Both the position numbers and the translations under genes were made by a program. Shown here in pieces: positions 16,420-25,013 of a stretch of 64,000 nt of DNA (its first letter is position 1; each line of letters opens with the position of its first letter). The DNA is taken from positions 1 to 64,000 of the forward strand of contig JAFUKH010000010.1 in the NCBI GenBank assembly GCA_017467845.1, read 5' to 3'. The notes under the pieces are model-generated. The model did not search any database. It saw only the letters and a list, made by a program, of their open reading frames with translations, and was not told the DNA's origin. This stretch comes from Lachnospiraceae bacterium. Lineage in GTDB: Bacteria > Bacillota > Clostridia > Lachnospirales > Lachnospiraceae.

Positions 16420-16430
16420 GGAGGCGTACT

Positions 16431-17147
16431 ATGTTTTGGTGGATTGTGGCAACGATATGTGCCTTTTTTGTAAAAGGATTATGTGGCTTTGCGAATACTC
16501 TGGTGTTTACAACTGTGCTGAGCTTTGGAAACAATAACGTGAATATATCTCCTGTAGAGCTTCTTTTAGGTTATCCTACGAATATGATACTCGTCTGGAA
16601 AGAACAGAAATCTGTTAAGTGGAGAGTGTGCCTACCATTAGCAGTACTGGTGATCATGGGAAGCATCCCCGGTGTACTTTTCTTGAAAAATGCGGATACG
16701 GGCATGGTGAAGCTATTGTTTGGCGTAGTGATTATCTTTATTGGGTTAGAGATGCTACTTAGGGAGTTTCGGACTAAGAAGGTTAAACAGTCAAAAGTTT
16801 TATTGAGCATTATTGGTGTTTTGTCAGGTCTTCTGTGCGGGTTATACGGCGTGGGTGCTTTGCTTGGAGCGTATGTGAGCCGGGTTACGGATGACAGTAG
16901 CGCCTTTAAAGCGAATATCTGCGTAGTGTTTCTGGTAGAGAATACTTTTCGTATCATTCTGTATACACTGTGGGGAATCATTACACCGAGCGTGCTGAGG
17001 CAGGCGGTGCTTCTTGTTCCTGCGATGCTGATAGGGTTGATGCTGGGAATGGTCAGTGGCAAGGTGCTGGATGAAGGAATCGTGAAGAAGATTGTTATTG
17101 TGATGTTGGTGGTGTCCGGCGCGGCATTGGTAATGAATGGATTGTAG
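16431..17147 (+). CDS. TauE/SafE family permease
   Basis: A 238-residue membrane protein with about eight hydrophobic segments in two similar halves, typical of the TauE/SafE (DUF81) group, which export sulfite, sulfoacetate or related small anions. FFVKGLCGFANTL near the start and SGLLCGLYGVGALLGAY in the second half are the repeated glycine-rich motifs. ATG 16431 follows GGAGG. A frame extended upstream would run through the galT terminator. The HD-domain gene follows at 80 bases. Confidence 0.85.
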   Translation: MFWWIVATICAFFVKGLCGFANTLVFTTVLSFGNNNVNISPVELLLGYPTNMILVWKEQKSVKWRVCLPLAVLVIMGSIPGVLFLKNADTGMVKLLFGVVIIFIGLEMLLREFRTKKVKQSKVLLSIIGVLSGLLCGLYGVGALLGAYVSRVTDDSSAFKANICVVFLVENTFRIILYTLWGIITPSVLRQAVLLVPAMLIGLMLGMVSGKVLDEGIVKKIVIVMLVVSGAALVMNGL

Positions 17148-17226
17148 GAATCCCCGACTGAAGCAAGAAAAAACGAGATTAAGTCGGAGACATAAATCGT
17201 TGGACATAAATATGGAGGAAGCTAGT

Positions 17227-17886
17227 ATGGAGATGAATATAGAATTGGTCAAGAAGGCAGAGGCGTTTTTAAAGGAGACCTTTGATAAGGGCACCTTTCT
17301 AAACGAGCATCCGGCAGATAAGGAATATCGCCTGCAGCATTCCTACCGAGTGGCAAATATTGGAAAGATGATTGCAGAAAAAGAAGGTTTCGATGTAACG
17401 GAAACGGTCATCGCCTGCTTGCTTCATGATATTTCCTATTGTGAAACATTTAATGACTTTGAAAAGGATTGGAAGAATCACGGAAGACGTGCGGCGCAAA
17501 TTGTGCGTCCTTTCTTAGAGAGCCTGGGATTTGCGTCTGACCGTATTAATGATATCTGCTATGGTATCGCTATTCATGTAGATGATAAAGCTGATTTTGA
17601 ATGGGAAAGAACGCCTTTTGCAGAAACTGTGGGCGATGCGGACAACATCGACCGTTTTGATGCGTATAGAATTTATGAGACCCTGCAATATGAGAAGTTT
17701 AGCGAGAAGCCCTTTGCAGAAAAACAGGAAAAGGTAAATGCTACACTCCGTAGATTACATGAATTAAAGGGAATGAAGCTGGGAACTAGGACGGCAACGG
17801 CATTGTGGCAGGAGAGAATCGTATATTATATAAGTTTTTATGAGAAGTTGCAGGCGCAGCTGGAGAAGAGCACGAGTATTGGGTAG
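17227..17886 (+). CDS. HD-domain phosphohydrolase
   Basis: A 219-residue protein with the metal-binding HD signature: H in LQHSYRVANI (about residue 40), HD in ACLLHDISY (about 66-67), and a later HGRRAAQ and HVDDKADF. HD enzymes of this small class hydrolyse nucleotides or related phosphoesters. The natural substrate is unknown. ATG 17227 is preferred as GGAGGAAG lies at 17213. A longer frame upstream has no ribosome site. Confidence 0.8.
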   Translation: MEMNIELVKKAEAFLKETFDKGTFLNEHPADKEYRLQHSYRVANIGKMIAEKEGFDVTETVIACLLHDISYCETFNDFEKDWKNHGRRAAQIVRPFLESLGFASDRINDICYGIAIHVDDKADFEWERTPFAETVGDADNIDRFDAYRIYETLQYEKFSEKPFAEKQEKVNATLRRLHELKGMKLGTRTATALWQERIVYYISFYEKLQAQLEKSTSIG

Positions 17887-17924
17887 GCTGGTGTCGGATG
17901 TAGTGTTTGTGGAGGTTTATGCTA

Positions 17925-18182
17925 ATGGATGCTAAGTTACTTGGGAAATGTGGTTTCTATTGCGGAGCATGTCCTACCTATGTGAAAGGAAATTGCAAAG
18001 GTTGCATGGATGAACATGTAGAAGGCGATTGTATTTCAAGAGATTGTGTTATAAAGAATAAAATAGAGTTTTGTGGACGATGTGACAAGTTTCCTTGTGA
18101 TGAGATTCTGACCAAGCCTCATTCCACAGTGTTGGACAAAGAATGGCTTTTGTGGAAGAAAAGGTCAAATACGAATCGATAA
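17925..18182 (+). CDS. DUF3795 cysteine-rich protein
   Basis: An 85-residue protein with many cysteines: CGFYCGACPTYVKGNCKGC, then GDCISRDC and FCGRCDKFPC. This pattern is typical of DUF3795, a small probable metal or iron-sulfur binding family without a known function, common in anaerobes. ATG 17925 lies nine bases after GGAGG. ATG 17919 is too near it. Confidence 0.75.
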   Translation: MDAKLLGKCGFYCGACPTYVKGNCKGCMDEHVEGDCISRDCVIKNKIEFCGRCDKFPCDEILTKPHSTVLDKEWLLWKKRSNTNR

Positions 18183-18209
18183 GAGACGAAATGCGAGAAG
18201 GAGAGTCAT

Positions 18210-18278
18210 ATGAATAATCCGGAGATGATTATTCATGATTGGCGGGAAATGATTGAGACATTGAAGGGAATAAGGTAA
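18210..18278 (+). CDS. Possible 22-residue peptide
   Basis: A short frame reads MNNPEMIIHDWREMIETLKG and two further residues, with a good AAGGAGAG site at 18197. Its stop lies one base before the TTG start of the next gene, which fits translational coupling. It has no recognisable family and could be a leader or a remnant of a longer gene. Confidence 0.35.
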   Translation: MNNPEMIIHDWREMIETLKGIR

Positions 18279-18279
18279 G

Positions 18280-18588
18280 TTGCGAAAGAGAAAAGTAGTG
18301 ACGTTATGCGGTTCCTTGCGTTTCTGGGATAAGATACAGGAGATGTCAGAGCGTCTGGAACTGGAGAATGGATATGTGGTATTGGGAATTGTACCTCATG
18401 TTTTGGATAGAGATTTGACAGAGTCGGAGAAAGAGCGCCTTGGTGAGCTGCATAGGGCAAAAATCGATTTGTCCGATGCTATTTATGTAGTGAATGTGGA
18501 TGGCTATATTGGCGAAAGTGTAAGAAGCGAGATCGCGTATGCGATAGAGATGGGGAAAGAAGTACTTTACTTGGAGAGTGGGCAGTGA
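18280..18588 (+). CDS. Nucleoside 2-deoxyribosyltransferase-like protein
   Basis: A 102-residue Rossmann-like protein: VVTLCGSLRFWDK at the start, LHRAKIDLSDAIYVVNVDGYIGESVRSEIAYA in the middle and end. This matches small phage- and plasmid-type proteins of the nucleoside deoxyribosyltransferase (PF05014) group. The glutamate in GESVRSEI takes the place of the catalytic acid region. True activity is unproven. TTG 18280 is the only start with suitable position; the upstream peptide likely feeds ribosomes to it. Confidence 0.7.
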   Translation: MRKRKVVTLCGSLRFWDKIQEMSERLELENGYVVLGIVPHVLDRDLTESEKERLGELHRAKIDLSDAIYVVNVDGYIGESVRSEIAYAIEMGKEVLYLESGQ

Positions 18589-18599
18589 GATAGAGAACT

Positions 18600-19028
18600 A
18601 TGGAAATAATTACTAAGGAAATCAATGATGAGCATATTTTGAAGCTCTTTTCGGAACACGATGATTATATGATTACCTTTTTAGGGGAAGATAAGGTGTA
18701 TTACACCAGATATGGCCAGCATGAACACCTGGAAAGAGTATGGGGTGCGTATGTGGATGGTTCTCTAATTGGCTGCGTGGCATACAGAGAAAAGGAAGCG
18801 GGCGTCGGGGAAGTGAAACGCTTGTTTCTAAAAAAGGAATATAGGGGCAAGGGGATATCCAAGGCACTGATTGCTACTGTGGAAAATTATGCCAGAGTGC
18901 AGGGATGTCATACGCTGTTTTTGGACACAAGGATTACGTTGGAACCGGCGGTTACGATATACCTTGCCGCTGGCTTTGAGATTGTTTTCCGCCAAGGGCT
19001 ATACATTCAGATGGAGAAGAAGTTATGA
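18600..19028 (+). CDS. GNAT family N-acetyltransferase
   Basis: A 142-residue GNAT enzyme: GEVKRLFLKKEYRGKGISKA carries the acetyl-CoA loop (R/Q-x-x-G-x-G/A), and AAGFEIVF is the C-terminal motif. It transfers an acetyl group from acetyl-CoA to an amine; the acceptor is unknown. Its stop overlaps the start of the next GNAT-like gene by four bases (ATGA). Confidence 0.85.
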   Translation: MEIITKEINDEHILKLFSEHDDYMITFLGEDKVYYTRYGQHEHLERVWGAYVDGSLIGCVAYREKEAGVGEVKRLFLKKEYRGKGISKALIATVENYARVQGCHTLFLDTRITLEPAVTIYLAAGFEIVFRQGLYIQMEKKL

Positions 19029-19840
19029 TAAAAATTCTATCAAACATAGATAGCTACATGACCTTTGTACATGAAGTAAATAGCGACCCTCAATTTAGTG
19101 AACCTATGCTGAGCAATGAAAAGCAATTACAGCGTAATTTGTTAGATGCGGTGAAGAACCCTGCAAATAAAGTGCTGGGTGTATTTATTGATGATATCAT
19201 AGTGGGGCTATTTGTGTTCTTGATACTTGAGGAGGAATCTTATATAGAGATGCTTGTCGGTTTATCTAAGAATGAAGAAGCGTATGCGGAAATTATGCAA
19301 TACTTAAAGAGGAATTATAGAGGGTATGGTGCAGATTTTGTTTATAATCCCCAAAATCATCTCCTTCAAAAGAATCTTTCAAATGCCAATGCTTCGTTTG
19401 AAATAGAGCAACAAAAAATGATTTTGGTAAATGATATAGAATATAAGCATACGAAAGAAGTCATTTTGTACCATCCTCGGTATAAAGAACAATACATAGC
19501 CATGCATAACAAAGAGGTATATTGGACGGCTGAGAAGGTGATAGATGCTCAGGATAGATTTCGAATTATTCTGGCTATAGAGAATGACGAGGTAGTTGGT
19601 TATATTGATATTACTTACCAATACGATGAAAACGAACCGTATGACATATTTGTGAAGGAAGAGCATCGTGGAAGTGGGTACGAAGAAGCAATGCTTGTGA
19701 AAGCCATAGAGCTGAATAAGCCGAGGGGCATGATGCTTTTGATTGATGTTGATAGGTTTTCAGAGATTACGATGTATGAATCACTGGGATTTGTGAAAGC
19801 TGAGAAGGAAAATAGTATTACAGCACACGTTGTGCTGTAA
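19025..19840 (+). CDS. GNAT-like acetyltransferase, possibly tandem domains
   Basis: A 271-residue protein. The second half is GNAT-like: FVKEEHRGSGYEEAMLVKAIE is the acetyl-CoA loop, and YESLGFVKAEKE is the late motif. The first half resembles a diverged GNAT domain (VLGVFIDDIIVGLFVFLI, LKRNYRGYG) lacking a clear loop. It is cotranscribed with the preceding GNAT through a four-base overlap. A palindrome, CAGCAC/GTGCTG, spans its last codons. Confidence 0.7.
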   Translation: MIKILSNIDSYMTFVHEVNSDPQFSEPMLSNEKQLQRNLLDAVKNPANKVLGVFIDDIIVGLFVFLILEEESYIEMLVGLSKNEEAYAEIMQYLKRNYRGYGADFVYNPQNHLLQKNLSNANASFEIEQQKMILVNDIEYKHTKEVILYHPRYKEQYIAMHNKEVYWTAEKVIDAQDRFRIILAIENDEVVGYIDITYQYDENEPYDIFVKEEHRGSGYEEAMLVKAIELNKPRGMMLLIDVDRFSEITMYESLGFVKAEKENSITAHVVL

Positions 19841-19856
19841 GGGAGGTGTAAACGGT

Positions 19857-20654
19857 ATGCGTATAAAAATGATTGTTACTGACCTTGATGGCACATTTTT
19901 ATATAGTGATGAGACATTACCGCAAGAGAGTATTGATATAATCAACCGATGCAGAGAGAAAGGCGTTTTGTTTGTTGTAGCCACATCTCGGTCTATCGCA
20001 TCTGCAAAAGATATTACTGATGTACTGAAGCCGGATGCAATTATTACTTCTGGTGGGGCAAAAGCAATATGTGGTGACAAGGTAATTTATGATGCAGTAT
20101 TTTCTGTAGAAGATTCAGAGGCTATCATAAAGAAATGTATCAGTGATAGGAAAATAGAGTATATCCGCGTTACAGGGGCGCAGTATGATTTGACAAATAA
20201 TCCAGCGGTTGGATCTAGTGAAATGGAGTATGGCCACTATAAAAAAACAGATTTTCAAGTTATTCCCAAACAGAGGATTAGTAAAATAACAATATGTTCT
20301 TCCAATATTGAACATATAAACGAGATGTTTGAAGAGGATGAGCAGTGTTGTGTAATTGCATCGTATTCTGGGGAGAATTTTCATAAGTTATCTCATTCGA
20401 AAGCAACAAAGGAAGATGCATTAGCGGAAGTGGCAAAGTACTTTGGAGTAAGATTTAAAGATATATTGTCCTTTGGGGATGACACTTCAGATGTGAACAT
20501 GTTGCGCCTCAGCGAAATAGGTGTGGCAGTTGATAATGCAAAGCAGCATGTTAAGGATGTTGCGGATTGCATTTGTGACTCCAACGACAAGCGGGGAGTT
20601 ATAAATTATCTGGTAGATAATTTTGAGTATCTTTTTGATGAGGTTGTTTCCTAA
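19857..20654 (+). CDS. HAD superfamily hydrolase, Cof subfamily
   Basis: A 265-residue Cof-type phosphatase. Motif I is VTDLDGTFL with the nucleophile Asp, motif II is VVATSRS, and motif IV is ILSFGDDTSDVNML near residue 205-220. The large C2-type cap sits between. These enzymes remove phosphate from sugar phosphates, flavins or pyridoxal phosphate. ATG 19857 follows GGGAGGTG, which spans the end of the previous gene region. Confidence 0.85.
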   Translation: MRIKMIVTDLDGTFLYSDETLPQESIDIINRCREKGVLFVVATSRSIASAKDITDVLKPDAIITSGGAKAICGDKVIYDAVFSVEDSEAIIKKCISDRKIEYIRVTGAQYDLTNNPAVGSSEMEYGHYKKTDFQVIPKQRISKITICSSNIEHINEMFEEDEQCCVIASYSGENFHKLSHSKATKEDALAEVAKYFGVRFKDILSFGDDTSDVNMLRLSEIGVAVDNAKQHVKDVADCICDSNDKRGVINYLVDNFEYLFDEVVS

Positions 20655-20857
20655 GATACTAATCTAAAGTGTTATCTTAGAATTAGATGCGCTAAAAGTA
20701 TCTACATGATATGATTATGCTATAAGATACCAATTTTTGCTCAAACGAGTATCCCATAGATGGATTTTTACGGATGGGATACTATTATCAGGAAAAAGGG
20801 TTTACATAACAACTAATAGAGTATCTGAGGGATAAGACACACTGCTTAGATACTCTA
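20651..20857. repeat. Array of GATA/GTATC-based hairpins, cluster A
   Basis: Four hairpins in a row: CTAAGATA/TATCTTAG (20651/20673), GTATCT/AGATAC (20698/20725), AGTATCCCAT/ATGGGATACT (20748/20774) and TAGAGTATCT/AGATACTCTA (20817/20848). Their loops are about 14-21 bases and unrelated. The same half sites recur in cluster B at 52264-52491. They lie between the HAD gene and the phosphoesterase gene. Confidence 0.75.
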
Positions 20858-20973
20858 TGCTAGTGGATTTTATGAAAGTAGTAGTTTAAGTCGGCAGTAA
20901 GCGAAGTTTCTGGATGTTGTGATATACATGAGGGAGAATTTGAGATTATGCGGACTAAGAAGTTGAGGTAAAT
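20858..20973. other. Rest of the intergenic region before the phosphoesterase gene
   Basis: Apart from the hairpin cluster, the 319-bp gap between the HAD gene and the phosphoesterase gene shows no coding frame with a ribosome site. No clear promoter boxes were found here. Confidence 0.5.
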
Positions 20974-21816
20974 ATGGTTTTAGCAGTAGTAAGTGACATT
21001 CATGCAAATTTCAAGGCATTTGAGGCCTTTTTAGAATATGTTAAGGAGCATCCGGTGGACGGTATTATCGGGCTGGGAGACTATATTACGGATAGTCCTT
21101 ATCCGCAGAGGACCATGGGGATGTTGTATCAGATGATGGAGGATTATCCTTGTTATATTCTCAGGGGCAATCGGGAGGAATATATGCTTTCTAACAGAGA
21201 GAAGGATCAGGGGTGGAAGCCTTATACTTCGGATGGAGCGTTATTCTACACCTATGAGAATCTGACGGAGAAGGATTTGGACTTCTTCGAGAGTTTATCG
21301 AATACGATGGAGCTGGCACTGCCGGGAGTACCGCCCTTGACACTTGTCCACGGAGCACCGAACGAAAGTCGAGGGAATTTCCATTTAAATCCGGAGCGTA
21401 GGGATCCGGTATTGGAGGAGATTTCTACGGATTATTTGATTGGTGGACATAGTCATCACCAGCAGATTTACGATAATGGCAAGAAAATGTATGTGAATGT
21501 GGGAGCGCTGGGAATGCCCATCGACCGCAAAGGACGTCATGCAGAATTTGCCTACCTGTATGGGGATGAAAAGGGCTGGAGAGCTGAGCTGAAATCCATT
21601 CCTTATGATGTGGAGGCGCAGATCAAAGCATTTGAGGAAAGTGGCCTTGATGAGATATCGTTGGTACTTAGTAAGGGTATCAAGAAATCGCTTTTGACGG
21701 GAAAGAATTATTTTATTGATGCGGTAAATATGGCCTTTGAAATCAGCGGTGGAGCTCCTATTGCGGAGCTGGACCGCAGCATTTGGGAAGAAATCGAAAG
21801 GAAGCTGGAGCTGTAA
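20974..21816 (+). CDS. Calcineurin-like metallophosphoesterase
   Basis: A 280-residue enzyme with the full two-metal motif set: VVSDIHANFKAF, GLGDYITDSPYP, LRGNREEY, LVHGAPNE and IGGHSHHQ. These coordinate the dinuclear metal centre that hydrolyses phosphoesters. It resembles the YfcE/serine-threonine phosphatase-like group; substrate unknown. The radical SAM gene begins at the base following its stop, so the two are one operon. Confidence 0.88.
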   Translation: MVLAVVSDIHANFKAFEAFLEYVKEHPVDGIIGLGDYITDSPYPQRTMGMLYQMMEDYPCYILRGNREEYMLSNREKDQGWKPYTSDGALFYTYENLTEKDLDFFESLSNTMELALPGVPPLTLVHGAPNESRGNFHLNPERRDPVLEEISTDYLIGGHSHHQQIYDNGKKMYVNVGALGMPIDRKGRHAEFAYLYGDEKGWRAELKSIPYDVEAQIKAFEESGLDEISLVLSKGIKKSLLTGKNYFIDAVNMAFEISGGAPIAELDRSIWEEIERKLEL

Positions 21817-23547
21817 ATGAAGTTTTTACTGGCAGCATTAAATACGAAATATATACATTCCAATCCCGCAATCTATAGCTTGCGGGCTTATGTGTCTGCG
21901 GAGAAACGAGGGCATGTAGAACTGGCGGAGTATACCATCAACAATTCGGTCAGTGAGATTCTGGCGGATATCTATACCCGGAAGCCGGATGTCATCGGAT
22001 TCTCCTGTTATATCTGGAACATTACCATGATTCTGGAGCTGGTGCGGGAGCTGCCCAAGCTTTTACCGCAGACTCCTATCTGGTTGGGAGGTCCGGAGGT
22101 AACATACCGGGGAAATGAGCTTTTTGCAGACTATCCGGGATTGACCGGTATCATGGTGGGAGAAGGGGAAGAAACCTTTTCTGACCTTTTGGATTATTAT
22201 TTAGATGGTGGCGAGAGTCTTGAGCAAATCCCCGGGCTTTGTCTGCCCGATGGCTTCACATCGCCAAGAGAGTTGACGGATATTAGTAGTCTGCCGTTTT
22301 TATATGATGATTTGCAGGCCTTTGAGAATAAAATTATCTATTATGAGTCCAGTAGAGGATGTCCTTTCCGATGTAGCTATTGTCTTTCATCCATTGATAA
22401 GAAGGTGCGACTCAGAGATATTGAGATTGTGAAGAAAGAGCTACAGTTCTTTTTGGATAACAAGGTGAAGCAGGTCAAGTTTGTAGATAGAACCTTTAAT
22501 TGTAATCATGACCATGCAATCTCTATTTGGAAATACATTCTGGAACATGACAATGGTGTCACCAACTTCCATTTCGAGGTGTCGGCGGATATTTTGAATG
22601 AAGAAGAGCTGGAACTTCTTGCCGGAATGCGTCCGGGACTGGCACAGCTGGAAATCGGCGTGCAATCCACTAATCCGGAGACCATAGGTGCGATTAATCG
22701 TACTATGAATGTGGAGAAATTGGAGCGGATTGTAGCACGAATTAATGCGGGGAAGAATGTTCATCAGCATTTGGATTTGATAGCAGGGCTGCCTTACGAG
22801 GATTATGACACTTTTGTCAAGTCCTTTAATCGGGTGTATGCAATGGAGCCGGAGCAATTGCAGCTGGGTTTTTTAAAGCTTCTGCGAGGCTCGAAGATGT
22901 GGGACAGGGCCGGAGAGTTTGGAATCTGCTGCATGGACAAGCCACCTTATGAGGTTTTATACACCAAATGGCTTTCCTATGAAGATGTACTCCGTTTAAA
23001 GCGAATTGAAGAGATGGTGGAAATGTATTACAACAGCAATCAGTTTGTACATACGATCCATTTTTTGGAGAAAACTTTTATACATCCATTCGCTATGTAT
23101 GAAGCTTTAGCAGAATTTTATGAAAAGAATGGCTACTTTATTCATAGTCCTGCCAGAGGATATCGGTATCATGTGCTTCTGCATTTTGCTGTGGAGCATG
23201 ATGGAGAACATGAAGCGGTTTATAAGGAGCTTCTGACCTACGATATGTATCTGCGGGAGAATCTGAAGAGTCGCCCGGACTTTGCAACGGACCTTGGATG
23301 TTTCAAAGACCAAAGTCGCACTTTCTACGAGAAGGAAGCGCAGGAGAGGATTCTGTTGCCGGATTATGAAGGTTATGATTCGAAGCAGCTCAGTAAGATG
23401 ACCCATCTGGAGGCGTTTCACTATCCGGTGTGGGAGGCAATGCAAGGCGAAGGGGCGGAGTATTCTGAAGAGCCGACATTTGTTTTGTTTGATTATAAGC
23501 ACCGCAATCCGCTGAACGGGGATGCTAGGACAGTGGTAATTGAATAG
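21817..23547 (+). CDS. B12-binding-domain radical SAM protein (DUF4080)
   Basis: A 576-residue protein. The N terminus is a cobalamin-binding-like domain (about 1-130; PDVIGFSCYIWN, IWLGGPEVTYRGNE). A radical SAM core follows, with the cluster motif ESSRGCPFRCSYC at about residue 175. The last 200 residues match DUF4080. Such enzymes use SAM cleavage, sometimes with B12, to alter unknown substrates. TIM-barrel strands LEIGVQSTNPETI and HLDLIAGLPYEDY are visible. It is joined to the phosphoesterase gene without spacing. Confidence 0.88.
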   Translation: MKFLLAALNTKYIHSNPAIYSLRAYVSAEKRGHVELAEYTINNSVSEILADIYTRKPDVIGFSCYIWNITMILELVRELPKLLPQTPIWLGGPEVTYRGNELFADYPGLTGIMVGEGEETFSDLLDYYLDGGESLEQIPGLCLPDGFTSPRELTDISSLPFLYDDLQAFENKIIYYESSRGCPFRCSYCLSSIDKKVRLRDIEIVKKELQFFLDNKVKQVKFVDRTFNCNHDHAISIWKYILEHDNGVTNFHFEVSADILNEEELELLAGMRPGLAQLEIGVQSTNPETIGAINRTMNVEKLERIVARINAGKNVHQHLDLIAGLPYEDYDTFVKSFNRVYAMEPEQLQLGFLKLLRGSKMWDRAGEFGICCMDKPPYEVLYTKWLSYEDVLRLKRIEEMVEMYYNSNQFVHTIHFLEKTFIHPFAMYEALAEFYEKNGYFIHSPARGYRYHVLLHFAVEHDGEHEAVYKELLTYDMYLRENLKSRPDFATDLGCFKDQSRTFYEKEAQERILLPDYEGYDSKQLSKMTHLEAFHYPVWEAMQGEGAEYSEEPTFVLFDYKHRNPLNGDARTVVIE

Positions 23548-23559
23548 AGGCTATATATG

Positions 23560-23594
23560 CTGCACATGGATAAACGTCTGTGTGCAGTTTTATT
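23560..23594 (+). terminator. Terminator of the phosphoesterase/radical SAM operon
   Basis: CTGCACAT pairs with GTGTGCAG, followed by TTTTATTT. Two further small hairpins, GTAAGCG/CGCTTAC and GGGCG/CGCCC, lie at about 23640-23681. Confidence 0.75.
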
Positions 23595-23712
23595 TATAAG
23601 TATTGACTAAAAGATGATACATGTAATAAACTGATATATGTAAGCGGTTCTCGCTTACAATCATTGGGCGTTCGCCCGTTTTTCTCAAAAATACCAACTG
23701 AATACGGTCAGA

Positions 23713-23743
23713 TAATACATTGCGCGTATTGCAAAATGTATTA
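23713..23743. promoter_or_regulatory. Probable BrnA operator upstream of brnT
   Basis: TAATACATT (23713-23721) and AATGTATTA (23735-23743) form a perfect nine-base inverted repeat, placed about 30 bases before the toxin start. BrnT-BrnA pairs repress their own promoter, so this is the natural operator candidate. TTGCAA (23729) and TATACT (23752) are 17 bases apart and may be the promoter. Confidence 0.6.
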
Positions 23744-23773
23744 CAAAAAGTTATACTTAAGGAGGATAGATTT

Positions 23774-24049
23774 TTGAAATTTGAATGGGATGAGGAGAAA
23801 GCAGCAATTAATTTTAGAAAGCACGGAATTCGGTTTGAGACGGCTATACGAGTTTTTCAAGATGAAAGAAGAATAGAAAGGTATGATTACAAGCATAGTC
23901 TAACAGAAGATAGGTATATTACTATTGGAAAAGTTGGTAAGGTTTTGTTTGTAGTGTTTGTGGAACGAGGACGGAATGTACGTATCATTTCGGCAAGATT
24001 AGCAACCAGAAAAGAGGAGGCGAAGTATTATGGGAACAGTGTATTATGA
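23774..24049 (+). CDS. brnT: BrnT family toxin
   Basis: A 91-residue RNase-type toxin of the BrnT (RelE-like) family. It opens KFEWDEEKAAINFRKHGIRF, the family hallmark, and continues with the basic residues in GKVLFVVFVERGRNVRIISARLAT and RKEEAKYYG. BrnT cleaves RNA and is blocked by BrnA. TTG 23774 follows AAGGAGG by nine bases; no ATG fits. It overlaps brnA by 20 bases, the normal arrangement of toxin first, antitoxin second. Confidence 0.9.
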   Translation: MKFEWDEEKAAINFRKHGIRFETAIRVFQDERRIERYDYKHSLTEDRYITIGKVGKVLFVVFVERGRNVRIISARLATRKEEAKYYGNSVL

Positions 24050-24344
24050 ACTGGATGGAAAGCGTAAATTGACATGGAAAGAAAAGAAAGAGATTAAGGA
24101 AGCCGCAAAGCGTCCCATCGTGTTCGATGAGGATTGTCCGGAGCTTACAGACGAACAGCTGGAGGAATTTCAAAGAGTTGCTCAGGAACGTCGCAAGGCG
24201 AGGCAGAAGCAGGTGCTAACCTTACGTGTTTCCGCATCCACAATGAAAAAGGCCAAGGCTCTGGGCAAGGGATATACAGGAATTCTCAGCCGCCTTTTGG
24301 AGATGGCGTTGGATGATCCAGAAATGATTAAAAAGTGTTTATAA
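24030..24344 (+). CDS. brnA: BrnA family antitoxin
   Basis: A 104-residue antitoxin. A polar N-terminal part (KRPIVFDEDCPELTDEQLEEF) presumably wraps the toxin. The C-terminal part, VLTLRVSASTMKKAKALGKG, is the ribbon-helix-helix DNA-binding fold that autoregulates the operon. RBS AGAGGAGG lies inside the end of brnT, so the two are coupled. Confidence 0.88.
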   Translation: MGTVYYELDGKRKLTWKEKKEIKEAAKRPIVFDEDCPELTDEQLEEFQRVAQERRKARQKQVLTLRVSASTMKKAKALGKGYTGILSRLLEMALDDPEMIKKCL

Positions 24345-24359
24345 AGAGAGGAAATACAA

Positions 24360-25013
24360 ATGTACAAAGCAGTCGTTTTTGATATGGATGGAGTAATCTT
24401 TGACTCCGAAAAGTTAATCTTGGATATCTGGGTAGAGTTGGGAAAAGAGCATAACATTCCTGACATTGAGGAAACCATGTATAAGTGTCTGGGAGTGAAT
24501 GCGGCGGAGACCAAGCAGATTTTTCTTAGGGCGTATGGAGAGGATTTTCCTTACGATATGTATGTTAAGGAGGCTTCGCGCAGATTTCACGCCAAGGCGG
24601 ACGGTGGAGAACTGCCTATGAAGCCGGGAATAGTGGAACTGCTCTCATTTTTGAAGGAAAATGGCTATATCATCGGGCTGGCATCCTCTACCAGAGAAGC
24701 GTCCGTTCGCCAGGAACTTACCGATGCAGGAATTATTTGTTACTTTAAAGAGCTTACCTGTGGTGATATGCTGAAAAAGAGCAAACCCGAGCCGGATATT
24801 TACCTTATGGCTTGTGAGAAGCTGGGGGTGAAGCCGGAGGAGGCTATTGCCATCGAGGATTCCTATAATGGTATCCGCTCTGCGTATGCGGCAGGGATGA
24901 CTCCCATTATGGTGCCGGATATTATCGGCCCGGATGAGGAAATGAAGGAAAAGAGTTACAGGATATTTGCCAATCTTTTGGAAGTGAAGGAGTGGCTGAA
25001 AGGAACGTTATGA
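24360..25013 (+). CDS. HAD superfamily hydrolase (beta-phosphoglucomutase-like)
   Basis: A 217-residue HAD enzyme of subclass IA: motif I FDMDGVIFDSE, cap domain, motif II GLASSTREASV, and motif IV AIAIEDSYNGIRSA. It resembles beta-phosphoglucomutases and phosphoglycolate or sugar phosphatases. It starts an operon with nth and an exonuclease gene; its stop overlaps the nth start by four bases (ATGA). A housecleaning phosphatase role beside repair genes is plausible but unproven. Confidence 0.85.
   Translation: MYKAVVFDMDGVIFDSEKLILDIWVELGKEHNIPDIEETMYKCLGVNAAETKQIFLRAYGEDFPYDMYVKEASRRFHAKADGGELPMKPGIVELLSFLKENGYIIGLASSTREASVRQELTDAGIICYFKELTCGDMLKKSKPEPDIYLMACEKLGVKPEEAIAIEDSYNGIRSAYAAGMTPIMVPDIIGPDEEMKEKSYRIFANLLEVKEWLKGTL

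Noticed and set aside
20651..20857. CRISPR-like array
   Set aside because: The repeated elements are short half sites within hairpins of variable spacing; there are no repeats of 24 bases or more, no uniform spacers, and no cas genes in the window.
22441..22857. Long antisense reading frame within the radical SAM gene
   Set aside because: It mirrors a highly conserved gene, has no ribosome site, and codon use is that of the opposite strand.
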